From assembly GCF_001696535.1 (NCBI RefSeq), contig NZ_MBQE01000001.1, positions 186,001-250,000 of the forward strand: 64,000 nt of DNA, written 5' to 3'. Positions 18,431 through 25,732 of this stretch are shown here, in pieces. Source of the DNA: Stappia indica (GTDB taxonomy: Bacteria > Pseudomonadota > Alphaproteobacteria > Rhizobiales > Stappiaceae). Within the stretch, counting starts at the first letter, position 1. Each line of letters starts with the position of its first letter. The translations under genes and the position numbers were made by a program. Under the pieces are notes generated by a model. The model searched no databases. It was not told where the DNA came from and saw only the letters and a list, made by a program, of their open reading frames with translations.

Positions 18431-19645
18431 TCAGTCCGACTGGCGGGCGGCAAGCTCGCGCGGTGACAGGCCTTGGCCGATCGCGTCGAAGGCGGCATAG
18501 GCGCCCTCGATCCGGGCCGCGGCCCGGTAGGACGAGATCGCGGAACCGCGCGCGAAGGTGCTCGGCTGGCCGAGATAGGCCGGCCCCGGAGCCAGAACCG
18601 GCTCGGTCGCGACCGCAGGCACCGCAGACGGCGCATTCCCGTCATAGCTCATGACCGGCGCGGACGGGGCAGCTTGCCCGCCGCTTGCCGGAACAGCGCC
18701 CTCGAACGTGCTGAGCGAGGCGACCTGAACCGAGGCGGCGCTCGATTCGAACGCGACCGCCGGATCGAAGGCGGCGACGACCATCTGGCCGAAGCTGCCG
18801 GACCCTGCGATGACCGGACCGTACGGACGGTTGCGCGGCACCGGCGCCGGGCCGGAAGCCGGCGTCGGGCTGGCGGCCGGAATGTCGGCTTGGGCCAGCA
18901 TCGTGCCCGGCATGGTGGCGCCCGGCTCGACCGAGCCCGGACCGCGATAGGACGCCATCAGGAAGCTCTGGTCCTGCCCGTCCATGCGGGCCTTGCCGAC
19001 ATATTCCACCTTCACCTTGGCCACGCCCGCGCTCTTGAAGTCGAGCATGGTCGCGACCTTTTCGGACAGGTCGATGGTGCGGTTGCCGTGGAAGGGGCCG
19101 CGATCGTTGACGCGAACGATCATCGAGCGGCCGTTCTTCAGATTGGTCACGCGCGCATAGGACGGAAGCGGCATCGTGGTGTGCGCGGCCGTCGGCGCGT
19201 TACGGTCGAAGACCTCGCCATTGGCGGTCATCCGGCCGTGGAAGGTCGGCCCGTACCAGGAGGCGAGACCGGTGGAGGTGTAATTCGGATTGTCCTTCGG
19301 GTGGTACCACTTGCCGGCCACCTTGTAGGGCTTGCCGACCATGTAGCGACCGCCGCCCTTGGGCACCGGCTGGTTGCCCGAGACGACGCGCGGGCTGGCC
19401 GCGACGCCGTATTTCTCTTCGCTGAACTTGACCTTCTTGCCCTTCGGGGCCGTGCCGCAGGCGGCCAGCGCAAGGCATAGCGACGAAACCGCCAGGATGC
19501 CGAAACTGCGCGAGGTGAGTAGGCGGCCGTTCACCGGCGCCACGCTGCTGCTGCGGGGAAGGCCTTCGCTCGCGCAAATGGGGTTTGCGCCCTTGGGGCC
19601 CGTGCTCAGGTGCCGGCGTGCCGCCGGGTCCTTGCCATCGTTCAT
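18431..19645 (-). CDS. rlpA: RlpA-family septal ring lipoprotein / lytic transglycosylase
   Basis: A 404-residue lipoprotein with lipobox LALAAC near residue 62. A double-psi beta-barrel RlpA domain (~125-215) begins GLASWYGPTFHGRMTANGE. The Glu, His and Asp positions required in active RlpA are seen in GEVFDRNAPTAAHTT and RVNDRGPFH. The C-terminal half is a long Pro/Ala-rich region, and no SPOR domain is recognisable. It cleaves or remodels denuded glycan at division sites in other bacteria. Neighbouring dac points to a peptidoglycan context. The long N-terminus before the lipobox makes the start less certain. Confidence 0.88.
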   Translation of the reverse strand: MNDGKDPAARRHLSTGPKGANPICASEGLPRSSSVAPVNGRLLTSRSFGILAVSSLCLALAACGTAPKGKKVKFSEEKYGVAASPRVVSGNQPVPKGGGRYMVGKPYKVAGKWYHPKDNPNYTSTGLASWYGPTFHGRMTANGEVFDRNAPTAAHTTMPLPSYARVTNLKNGRSMIVRVNDRGPFHGNRTIDLSEKVATMLDFKSAGVAKVKVEYVGKARMDGQDQSFLMASYRGPGSVEPGATMPGTMLAQADIPAASPTPASGPAPVPRNRPYGPVIAGSGSFGQMVVAAFDPAVAFESSAASVQVASLSTFEGAVPASGGQAAPSAPVMSYDGNAPSAVPAVATEPVLAPGPAYLGQPSTFARGSAISSYRAAARIEGAYAAFDAIGQGLSPRELAARQSD

Positions 19646-20095
19646 TCTGCCGCCCTAACTCGATACCTGACCGGCGGTTTTCGCCCGGGGTTCCGGCTTG
19701 CGCGGACCTTCTGTCCGCCTTGCCGCTCCTTCGGTCGACATCCTGCTGCCAGGCGGCCGACCGCTCGGGGTCCTTTGCCGCCGTCTGCAGTGGTCTTGCA
19801 AGGTGGGGTGCGTCGACGCCCGTTTCAGGACTGGAAGTCCGGGGGAGTCTGTCGCGTTTCGCCTGCCTTGCGTGCCCTGCCGGTCGGACCCGTCTCGTTG
19901 CGATGCTGCCCCCCAAATGGCGCATCACGACACGTGTACCATGCCGTCTCTTACTGCAAGGTGAAGACGCGGTCGACGTGCGCGCATGTCGCAGCGCACG
20001 TTTTTCAACAACCTGTGGCGAAAGGGTCGCAGAAATATGTCGGGAGGGCGCGGTCACGCCCTCCCCGTTCCGTCTTTGCGGTGCCTGGAGCCCGG
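19646..20095. other. Intergenic region between rlpA and a secreted-protein gene
   Basis: About 450 bases with no supported gene. Both flanking genes are on the minus strand, so this contains the rlpA promoter and the 3' untranslated region of the next gene. A hairpin at 20042-20065 is the only obvious structure. Confidence 0.6.
20042..20065 (-). terminator. Hairpin terminator after the small secreted-protein gene
   Basis: A perfect 9-bp stem (GGGAGGGCG with CGCCCTCCC) encloses a 6-base loop. On the minus strand it is followed by GACATATTTCTG, a weak T-tract. It lies about 30 bases after the stop at 20096. Confidence 0.55.
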
Positions 20096-20494
20096 TTACT
20101 GGCCGATGCGGGCGCGCCCGGTCATGCCGTCGTCGCGGCGCCAGAAGAGCGTGTCGCCGTCGCCCCTGGACAGGGTGAAGCAGAACTGCTTGCCGTCGTA
20201 CCAGGCCTGCCACTTCTGGCAGAGCCGGTTGCCTCGCACCCACCAGCGCCCCTGGTCCTTGGGCTGCATGAAGCGGCCGAGCCCGACCGCATCGCCCGAG
20301 CCGCTGACCTTGCCGTTGGCCTGGTAGTAGAGCGGAAACTCGCCGCCGAGCGGCACCTTCAGATAGATGCGCTTGCCGGCGACCGTGTTGCGGATTTCCT
20401 TTTCGGAAAGCTGCGCGCTGGCCAGCGCCGGCGTTCCGGCGACGGCGACACTTGCGATCAGCGCGGCGAGCGCGCCTGCCTTGCGTAGCTGCAT
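20096..20494 (-). CDS. Small secreted hypothetical protein
   Basis: A 132-residue exported protein. The signal peptide (RKAGALAALIASVAVAGTPALA) is cleaved around residue 26. The mature part is rich in Gly, Lys and aromatic residues (GRWWVRGNRLCQKWQAWYDG), with a cysteine pair near CQKW and FCFTL. It resembles small DUF995-like periplasmic proteins of Rhizobiales in size and pattern, but I cannot confirm the family. The ATG at 20494 has GGGAGA upstream, which decides against the longer frame to 20941. Confidence 0.72.
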   Translation of the reverse strand: MQLRKAGALAALIASVAVAGTPALASAQLSEKEIRNTVAGKRIYLKVPLGGEFPLYYQANGKVSGSGDAVGLGRFMQPKDQGRWWVRGNRLCQKWQAWYDGKQFCFTLSRGDGDTLFWRRDDGMTGRARIGQ

Positions 20495-21028
20495 TGCTTG
20501 TCTCCCGGTCGAACCTTGCGAGAAAGCGGCCGCAAAGGGCCATCCTGATGATGCAAGGGTTACGCGGGGTATCGGCCGGCGGATCAGTCGCCGCAGGTTC
20601 GGGCCGCTGCCGGCGCGCCGCTCCCACTGCGAAAAACGGCGATGCGACGGTTTGTGATGCCGGTCACATCCCGCAAGAGGGGCGCGGACTACAACGAACA
20701 CATGGCGCGTGCCCCCGCGCCGGACGCCGAACAACGGCGCAGCCGCCGATCCGGTCCCTGCCTCGACCTTCCGGATCGGCGGCTTTTCTCTTTCTCCCCC
20801 CGAAAAGCCCGCCCGGCACCCGGCCCCAACCGCGCGCAGGCTCAAGCGCCCTCGCCGTACCGAATGCCACCCAGACCGCAATCTGGGCAAGGCGCAGCAA
20901 CGGACGGCGACCGGCAGCCTCCCGGGCGCTCGATCTCGCACCGCGCTCTTTCACATGAGGAAACCTCCGGCCCCGCCCTCGCCTCGCCGCTTGACAAGCC
21001 GGCCCGCGAGGGCGAAACGAAGCGCATC
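20495..21028. other. Intergenic region before tRNA-Ser
   Basis: About 530 bases without a supported protein gene. ORFs seen here run through the tRNA or are shadows. It contains a strong terminator-like hairpin at 20742-20787 that no annotated gene explains, and the presumed tRNA promoter. Confidence 0.6.
20742..20787 (+). terminator. Strong orphan terminator-like hairpin
   Basis: A perfect 13-bp stem (GCCGCCGATCCGG with CCGGATCGGCGGC) encloses a 17-base loop and is followed by TTTTCTCTTTC on the plus strand. No plus-strand gene precedes it; the flanking genes are a minus-strand gene and the tRNA downstream. It may end an unannotated small RNA beginning around 20640 (inference). Confidence 0.55.
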
Positions 21029-21118
21029 GGAAGAGTGGCCGAGTGGTTTAAGGCAGCGGTCTTGAAAACCGCCGTACGGGAGACCGTACCGTGGGTTCGA
21101 ATCCCACCTCTTCCGCCA
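21029..21118 (+). tRNA. tRNA-Ser (anticodon UGA)
   Basis: A 90-base type II tRNA. The acceptor arm GGAAGAG pairs with CTCTTCC, followed by G and an encoded CCA. The anticodon stem GCGGT/ACCGC holds the loop CTTGAAA, with anticodon TGA at 21063-21065. A long variable arm (GTACGG/CCGTAC) and TTCGAATC in the T loop complete a serine tRNA. A toxin-antitoxin module begins 77 bases downstream. Confidence 0.97.
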
Positions 21119-21194
21119 AACACTTACAGTCCGACAGCCTCGTTTGACCGCTCTGCGTATTGACATTGTAGATACGAAAAATGATATTTAGGGC

Positions 21195-21536
21195 ATGTCG
21201 AAAGCTCATATCAAGTCGTCTAACACCTCTGAGAAGGCGCGCGTAATGGTTGCCGAACGGCTTTCCACTGCCGATACGAAGGGAAGTATCAATCTGCGGA
21301 TTGAGACGAACACACGTCAGCTCATTGACGATGCGGCAGCGGTGCTGGGCAAGACGCGCACGGAATTCATGGTCGAAAGCGCCCGACAGCAGGCGATTGA
21401 CGTGCTGCTGGACCAGCGGCTTTTCGCACTGGATTCTGATCGTTACGACGCCTTCGTACGTGCACTTGACAGTCCGCCTGCACCCGGACCGAAGCTGCAG
21501 TCCCTGCTGCGCCGAGTGCCGGCATGGAAGAAATAG
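21195..21536 (+). CDS. DUF1778 antitoxin (TacA-like)
   Basis: A 113-residue protein of the DUF1778 ribbon-helix-helix antitoxin family. The RHH region is KGSINLRIETNTRQLIDDAA at ~29-48, followed by LGKTRTEFMVESA. The C-terminal tail would wrap the acetyltransferase toxin encoded by the overlapping next gene and repress the operon promoter. The start at 21195 gives an N-terminal extension; an ATG at 21246 is a plausible alternative. Codon composition is more AT-rich than that of its neighbours, fitting a mobile module. Confidence 0.88.
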   Translation: MSKAHIKSSNTSEKARVMVAERLSTADTKGSINLRIETNTRQLIDDAAAVLGKTRTEFMVESARQQAIDVLLDQRLFALDSDRYDAFVRALDSPPAPGPKLQSLLRRVPAWKK

Positions 21537-22057
21537 AGGGCGCATCGGAGCGCCGCGCCAACAGTGATCTCTCGGCTCCCGTTCCCTTAACCGCTGACCA
21601 CGACGTGGCGGATTTCGACTGCGGCGAGCCGGCGCTGAATGATTGGCTGCGTCACCGGGCATTAAAGAACGAAAGCCGCTTTTCTCGCACCTATGTCGTC
21701 TGCCAGGGGAATCGGGTAGTTGCCTATTTCTGCATCTCGGCCGGTGCGGTCGAGCGCGTGGCGGCTCCCGGCAAGGTGCGTCGCAATGCGCCCGATACGA
21801 TTCCAGTCTCGGTGATCGGGCGCCTGGCCGTCGCTCGCGATCATGCGGGAGCAGGCCTCGGCGCCGATATTCTTTCGGATGCGTTGCGCCGGATTGCCAT
21901 CGCCTCTCAGAGCATCGGGATCGGGGCTGTGCTGGTCCATGCAAAGGACGATGCCGCCAAGCGCTTTTACTTCCGCTGCGCCGAGTTCATCGAATATCCG
22001 GAAGACAGCCGCACGCTGTTTCTTCCCATCGAAACCGTCGTTGCCGCGTTCAGCTAG
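21524..22057 (+). CDS. GNAT toxin of a TacAT-type toxin-antitoxin pair
   Basis: A 177-residue GNAT acetyltransferase toxin. Family members acetylate the amino group of aminoacyl-tRNAs and stop translation. Typical features are FDCGEPALNDWLRHRA near residue 30, the acetyl-CoA loop VARDHAGAGLGADIL near residue 104, and AKRFYFRCAEFIEYP near residue 145, containing the catalytic-type Tyr. It overlaps the DUF1778 gene by 13 bases, the usual arrangement of this module. The tRNA target cannot be read from sequence, although a tRNA-Ser lies just upstream. Confidence 0.88.
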   Translation: MEEIEGASERRANSDLSAPVPLTADHDVADFDCGEPALNDWLRHRALKNESRFSRTYVVCQGNRVVAYFCISAGAVERVAAPGKVRRNAPDTIPVSVIGRLAVARDHAGAGLGADILSDALRRIAIASQSIGIGAVLVHAKDDAAKRFYFRCAEFIEYPEDSRTLFLPIETVVAAFS

Positions 22058-22156
22058 AGCAACGGTGGCGGCGACCAGATCGGGATTGTCAGATGGGTGG
22101 AGCGTAAATCGCCTGTCGACTGCCCCCCCCCCGCCCCAACCCACGGAGACGGACGC

Positions 22157-22870
22157 GTGAGATCGCAGCCCCTTTATCAGACGGACGCGAGTTTGCTCGT
22201 CCTGGAAGCCTCGGCGCTCGATGTCCGCGCGGGCGCTGTGCTTCTCGACCAGTGCATCGTCTTTCCCGGTGGCGGCGGGCAGCTTCCGGACCGCGCCACG
22301 CTCCGCTGGTCTCGCGGCGAGGCGGCTATCACCGCCGTCACGCCCGATGACCGCGGATGGTGGCACGCCTTCGACGGCGAGGACGAGCCGGACGGCCCCT
22401 TGCAGGTCCAGGTGGAGCCGGAGTTCCGTCGCCTGATGTGCGAGCTGCACACTCTCGCCCATATCGCCAACAGCGTCGTCTTCCGCGAGTTCAACGGCGC
22501 GCTGTTGACCGGCGCCCAGCTGTCGGACGACGAGACGTTCCGGCTGGATTTCGATCTGCCGGGCTCGGATGCGGCCAGGCTGCGCGAGCTGGCGGATCCC
22601 GTCAACGAGGTGATCCGGGCCGATCTTCCCGTGCGGGCTGTCCTGATGCCGTGGGACGAGGCCAACGCCGTTCCCGGACTGTTTCGCAGCAAGGCCGTCT
22701 CGCCGCCCCGCCAGGCCGACGGCAACGTCCGCATCGTCGAGATCGGCGAGATCGACCGGCAGGGCTGCGGCGGAACGCATCTCGCCTCGACCGGGCTCGC
22801 CCGACCCGTGCGCGTATTGAAGGTCGACAACAAGGGCCGGCAGAACCGGCGCGTGAAGATCGGTTTCTAG
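22157..22870 (+). CDS. AlaX-like alanyl-tRNA editing protein
   Basis: A 237-residue stand-alone editing domain related to AlaRS, expected to hydrolyse mischarged Ser- or Gly-tRNA(Ala). The zinc ligands are seen as HTLAH (HxxxH) near residue 98 and CGGTH (CxxxH) near residue 203. PGGGGQLPD near residue 33 is the family's N-terminal signature. I chose the GTG at 22157, which has GGAG eight bases upstream. A GTG at 22097 in the same frame would add a Pro-rich leader across a run of ten C. Confidence 0.88.
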   Translation: MRSQPLYQTDASLLVLEASALDVRAGAVLLDQCIVFPGGGGQLPDRATLRWSRGEAAITAVTPDDRGWWHAFDGEDEPDGPLQVQVEPEFRRLMCELHTLAHIANSVVFREFNGALLTGAQLSDDETFRLDFDLPGSDAARLRELADPVNEVIRADLPVRAVLMPWDEANAVPGLFRSKAVSPPRQADGNVRIVEIGEIDRQGCGGTHLASTGLARPVRVLKVDNKGRQNRRVKIGF

Positions 22871-22901
22871 CGACTAGCGCGCACGGCGTGTACCGCTCCC
22901 T

Positions 22902-23663
22902 TCACCCCAGCCACAGTGCCTTGAGCGGCATCCACAGGCCCATGGCGATCATCATCAGGTTCTCGGTCAGCGAAACGAAGCCGAGCGGCACGTTGCTCGC
23001 TCCGCCGACGCAGGCGCATTTCAGCTCCCGCCGGTCGATATAGACCGCCTTGAACACCGAGAGCGCGCCGACCGTGCCGATGAACAGCGCCACCGGCGCC
23101 GCGATCCACAACAGCGCGCCGGCGATCATCAGCACTCCGGCCAGCGCCTCGCCGAAGGGGTAGAGCCGGCCGTAGCGCACCCAGCGGCGGGCCAGCAGGT
23201 CGTAGTTCAGGAACATGGTCGAGAAGCTCTCCACGTCCTGCAGCTTCTGGATGGCGAGAATGCACATGCTGATCGCGACGAACCACTCGAAGGCGCGCAA
23301 TGTCAGGACCGAGCCGAAGGCTGCCCAGCTCGCCGCCAGCGCCATCAGCAGCGCCATGGCGAAGATCGCGATCACCGGGCGGTAGCTGGTCGCGTCCTCG
23401 CCCTCGACGCTTTCGCCGAAATAGCGGCGCAAATCGTCATGCCCGCCGATCCGCTGCCCGTCGATGAAGGTCTGCGGCGTCGTGTCCACTCCGTGCTCGC
23501 GCTTGAACCGGTCGGTCTCCTCGCGCGAGGCGAGATGATGGTCCTCGACGGTGAAGCCGTGCCGCTCCAGAAGGTCCTTGGACTTCAGCCCGTACGGGCA
23601 GATGTGGTCCGGCATCACCATGCGGTAGAGCGTTGCGCGTTTGTGCTCCTCGGCGGCTGTCAT
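22902..23663 (-). CDS. Glutaredoxin-MauE/DoxX fusion membrane protein
   Basis: A 253-residue fusion. Residues ~1-85 are a glutaredoxin-like domain with CPYG (a single active-site Cys rather than CPYC) and the cis-Pro segment TTPQTFIDGQRIGG. Residues ~95-250 are a MauE-like membrane domain with four or so helices, and CACVGG in a loop near residue 222. MauE-type proteins handle disulfide or thiol chemistry across the membrane. A thiol-relay role is therefore likely, but the partner is unknown. GGGGAGA precedes the ATG. Confidence 0.85.
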   Translation of the reverse strand: MTAAEEHKRATLYRMVMPDHICPYGLKSKDLLERHGFTVEDHHLASREETDRFKREHGVDTTPQTFIDGQRIGGHDDLRRYFGESVEGEDATSYRPVIAIFAMALLMALAASWAAFGSVLTLRAFEWFVAISMCILAIQKLQDVESFSTMFLNYDLLARRWVRYGRLYPFGEALAGVLMIAGALLWIAAPVALFIGTVGALSVFKAVYIDRRELKCACVGGASNVPLGFVSLTENLMMIAMGLWMPLKALWLG

Positions 23664-23775
23664 GGCGCGGTCTCCCCTTGGTGTCGGCGGGCGAGACGAA
23701 CGCCCGCCCTCCCTTCCCCAACGGGCTGAACGGAAAGTGGTTCCGCACCGGATCGGTGAGCGGCCGCGCTCCGCC

Positions 23776-24180
23776 TCAGCGCTTGGCGGGCTTCTTCTGC
23801 GCGTTCAACCGCGCCGCCGCCTTGATCAGCGCCGTGAAGGCCGCCTCGTTCAGCTGGTCGCCTTCGAGGAGATCGATGGCGCGCCGGGCATTGCCGTCGA
23901 GGCTGGCATTGAAGAGACCTGACGGATCCTCCAGCGCGGCACCCTTGGGAAAGGTCAGCTTCACCTTGTCCTTGTAGGTCTCGCCGGTGCACAGGATGCC
24001 GCCGCACGACCACACGGGCACGCCGCGCCACTTCCATTCCTCCACGGTGTCCGGCTCGGCCCTCAGGATCAGCACCCGCGCCCGCGCCAGCATCTGCCCG
24101 CGCCAGTCGCCCAGCTCGCGGATCCGCGCATCGATCAGCGCAGAAGCTTCACCCGGCGCCATCGTCTCGCTCTTCGTCAT
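23776..24180 (-). CDS. DUF1801-family protein (first copy)
   Basis: A 134-residue protein of the DUF1801/YdhG fold, a small alpha/beta domain of unknown biochemical role. The conserved region is EEWKWRGVPVWSCGGILC near residue 47 and KVKLTFPKGAALEDPS near residue 71. A GGGAGGA ribosome binding site precedes the ATG. It is the last gene of a run that includes a second DUF1801 gene 16 bases upstream. Confidence 0.85.
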   Translation of the reverse strand: MTKSETMAPGEASALIDARIRELGDWRGQMLARARVLILRAEPDTVEEWKWRGVPVWSCGGILCTGETYKDKVKLTFPKGAALEDPSGLFNASLDGNARRAIDLLEGDQLNEAAFTALIKAAARLNAQKKPAKR

Positions 24181-24196
24181 CGCAAGTCCTCCCTTG

Positions 24197-24628
24197 TCAC
24201 GGTGTCCAGCCGGGCAGCTTCGCCGCCTGGGCGATCCAACTCGCCAGCTGCGCCTCGTCGATCTCCTCGCCCTCGTTCAGGTGAACGTAGCGGGTGTTCT
24301 CGTCCTTGGAGGCGACCGGCGGCAGCGGATCGAGCTGCCTGCCGCGAAAGAAGGCGAGCTTGATGTATCTGGTGAAACAGTGGACGCCCAGGAACCAGCC
24401 CTGTCCCTCGACGCCATAGAGCGGCGAGTTCCATTTCACCGCCTTGCGCACGTCCGGCACGGTGCGCTCGATGAGCGCGTCGAGCTGCCGGCCGGCCTCG
24501 CTCTTCCAGCCGGGCATTGCCGCGATATAGGCTTGCACGGGTTCGTCGCCCTCGCCCTTGGCGATCTGCGGGTTGCCGCCCGTCAGCAGCCTCGGTTCCT
24601 TCGGCGTCTCGCGCTTGCCGGCCGCCAT
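24197..24628 (-). CDS. DUF1801-family protein (second copy)
   Basis: A 143-residue DUF1801 protein with the family core AVKWNSPLYGVEGQGWFLGV near residue 72 and YIKLAFFRGRQLDPLPP. It is diverged from the neighbouring copy, so this is an old pairing rather than a recent duplication. The start at 24628 overlaps the stop of the small membrane protein gene (TAATG). The longer frame to 24847 is that gene's shadow. Confidence 0.85.
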   Translation of the reverse strand: MAAGKRETPKEPRLLTGGNPQIAKGEGDEPVQAYIAAMPGWKSEAGRQLDALIERTVPDVRKAVKWNSPLYGVEGQGWFLGVHCFTRYIKLAFFRGRQLDPLPPVASKDENTRYVHLNEGEEIDEAQLASWIAQAAKLPGWTP

Positions 24629-24861
24629 TACGCCTGCTCCTTCCAGCGCGCATCCCCGCCCGCAGTCCGGCGGCTCACCCACGGCAGGGCGAACAGCCAC
24701 AGCCCCGTCAGCATCAGCGGGATCAAGGGCACCAGCGCCAGAACGCCGACCCAGACGGAGGGCGTACCGGCCAGGTTCGTCGCGATATTGGCCAGCACCG
24801 CCAGGGTGAAGGCGAGCGACAGCCAGCGGTGCAGCTGACGGATCCATCCGTTGCGGGTCAT
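24628..24861 (-). CDS. Small two-helix membrane protein
   Basis: A 77-residue protein with two transmembrane segments (about residues 14-32 and 36-58) and a basic C-terminal tail. The pattern (IRQLHRWLSLAFTLAV) recalls short PepSY-associated helix proteins. Function is unknown. It lies between the SRPBCC gene and DUF1801, with a TAATG overlap to the latter, so it belongs to the ArsR operon. Confidence 0.75.
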   Translation of the reverse strand: MTRNGWIRQLHRWLSLAFTLAVLANIATNLAGTPSVWVGVLALVPLIPLMLTGLWLFALPWVSRRTAGGDARWKEQA

Positions 24862-24908
24862 GGCAATGCTCCGGTCTTGAGGAAAGAAGAATGGCAGGGC
24901 CTCGCCTG

Positions 24909-25319
24909 TCAGGTCAGCCGGGCGACGACCTCTTCCAGCTTGTCGAGGAAGCGCGGCCAACCGGCATTCGCCCCGCCGAAATAGCGCGGCTGGTCGCGGC
25001 GGAAGCCGGTCTGTTCCAGCCGCAGCTGCGTCCCGCTGCCCGTCGGGGTCAGCGTCCAGGTGACGATGCTCTTCAGCTCGTGATCGCCCCAGCTGTAGGC
25101 GAGAAGGTGCGGCGGCTCGATGTCCAGCACCTCGCAGTCGACGGCGCCCCAGTCGGCGCGAAAGCCGAACCGGTGGCCGATGGCCGGGCGGAAGTCGCCC
25201 TTCATCAGCCATTCCTCGATGAGATGCGGTTCGGTCAGCGCGCGCCAGATCTTTTCCGGCGGGTGGGCGATGGTGCGCTCCACCACCACCGACAGCGTAT
25301 CGTCCTGCGTCTGCGTCAC
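24909..25319 (-). CDS. SRPBCC/AHSA1-domain protein
   Basis: A 136-residue START-like (AHSA1) domain protein with the typical VVVERTIAHPPEKIWRALTE start (residues ~9-28) and GWPRFLDKLEEV at the C-terminus. Such proteins bind hydrophobic ligands and very often sit next to an ArsR regulator. The GTG start overlaps the arsR-type gene's stop (GTGA), so the two are coupled. The N-terminal extension of this frame is rejected. Confidence 0.88.
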   Translation of the reverse strand: MTQTQDDTLSVVVERTIAHPPEKIWRALTEPHLIEEWLMKGDFRPAIGHRFGFRADWGAVDCEVLDIEPPHLLAYSWGDHELKSIVTWTLTPTGSGTQLRLEQTGFRRDQPRYFGGANAGWPRFLDKLEEVVARLT

Positions 25320-25663
25320 TGATCCATCCTTCCCAGCAGGTCTTCCAGGGCGTCGAACCGGGCTTCCCAGAAGCCGGTCATGCGCCGGGTCCAGTCGGCC
25401 AGCGGGGCAAGGGCGGCGGCATCGGCGCTGTAATGCGTCTGGCGCCCGGCCTGCCGGTCGCGCACCAGCCCTGCCTGTTTCAGCACGGAAAGATGCTTGG
25501 AAACGGCGGGCTGCGAGACCCCGGCCTGCGCAGTCAGCGCGCCGACGGTCTGCTCGCCCTCGCGGCACAGGCGCTCGAAAATCGCCCGCCGCGTCGGATC
25601 GGCGAGAGAGCGGAACAGCACGTCCTGCGATGTGTCTTGAACAGCATGTTGAGCGTTCGGCAT
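25316..25663 (-). CDS. ArsR-family transcriptional regulator
   Basis: A 115-residue winged-helix repressor. The DNA-binding helix is in TAQAGVSQPAVSKHLSVLKQ near residue 44. FRSLADPTRRAIFERL near residue 17 is typical of the YdfF/SdpR-like ArsR members that pair with SRPBCC proteins. There is no metal-binding CxC, so a metal sensor is unlikely. Two tandem operators immediately upstream suggest autoregulation of the whole run ArsR-SRPBCC-membrane protein-DUF1801-DUF1801. Confidence 0.92.
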   Translation of the reverse strand: MPNAQHAVQDTSQDVLFRSLADPTRRAIFERLCREGEQTVGALTAQAGVSQPAVSKHLSVLKQAGLVRDRQAGRQTHYSADAAALAPLADWTRRMTGFWEARFDALEDLLGRMDQ

Positions 25664-25669
25664 GAACCC

Positions 25670-25685
25670 ATAACCCGGTGGCTAT
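25670..25685. promoter_or_regulatory. ArsR operator, proximal copy
   Basis: ATAACCCGGTGGCTAT is an imperfect palindrome of the form ATAACC-N4-GGYTAT, seven bases before the regulator's ATG. The flanks add AACCCATA/TATGGGTT arms. See the distal copy. Confidence 0.6.
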
Positions 25686-25696
25686 GGGTTTGTTTC

Positions 25697-25712
25697 ATAA
25701 CCGCCCGGTTAT
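25697..25712. promoter_or_regulatory. ArsR operator, distal copy
   Basis: ATAACCGCCCGGTTAT has perfect 7-bp arms around CC and matches the proximal copy (ATAACC-N4-GGYTAT). The two centres are 27 bases apart. Its location before the arsR-type gene and between it and the divergent end of the P-type ATPase gene supports an autoregulatory site (inference). Confidence 0.65.
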
Positions 25713-25732
25713 TGGTGCGTCAAGCCCTGTGG

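Noticed and set aside
20642-21163. Plus-strand ORF running through tRNA-Ser
   Set aside because: It reads through a complete tRNA gene, is Pro/Arg-rich and has no family resemblance.
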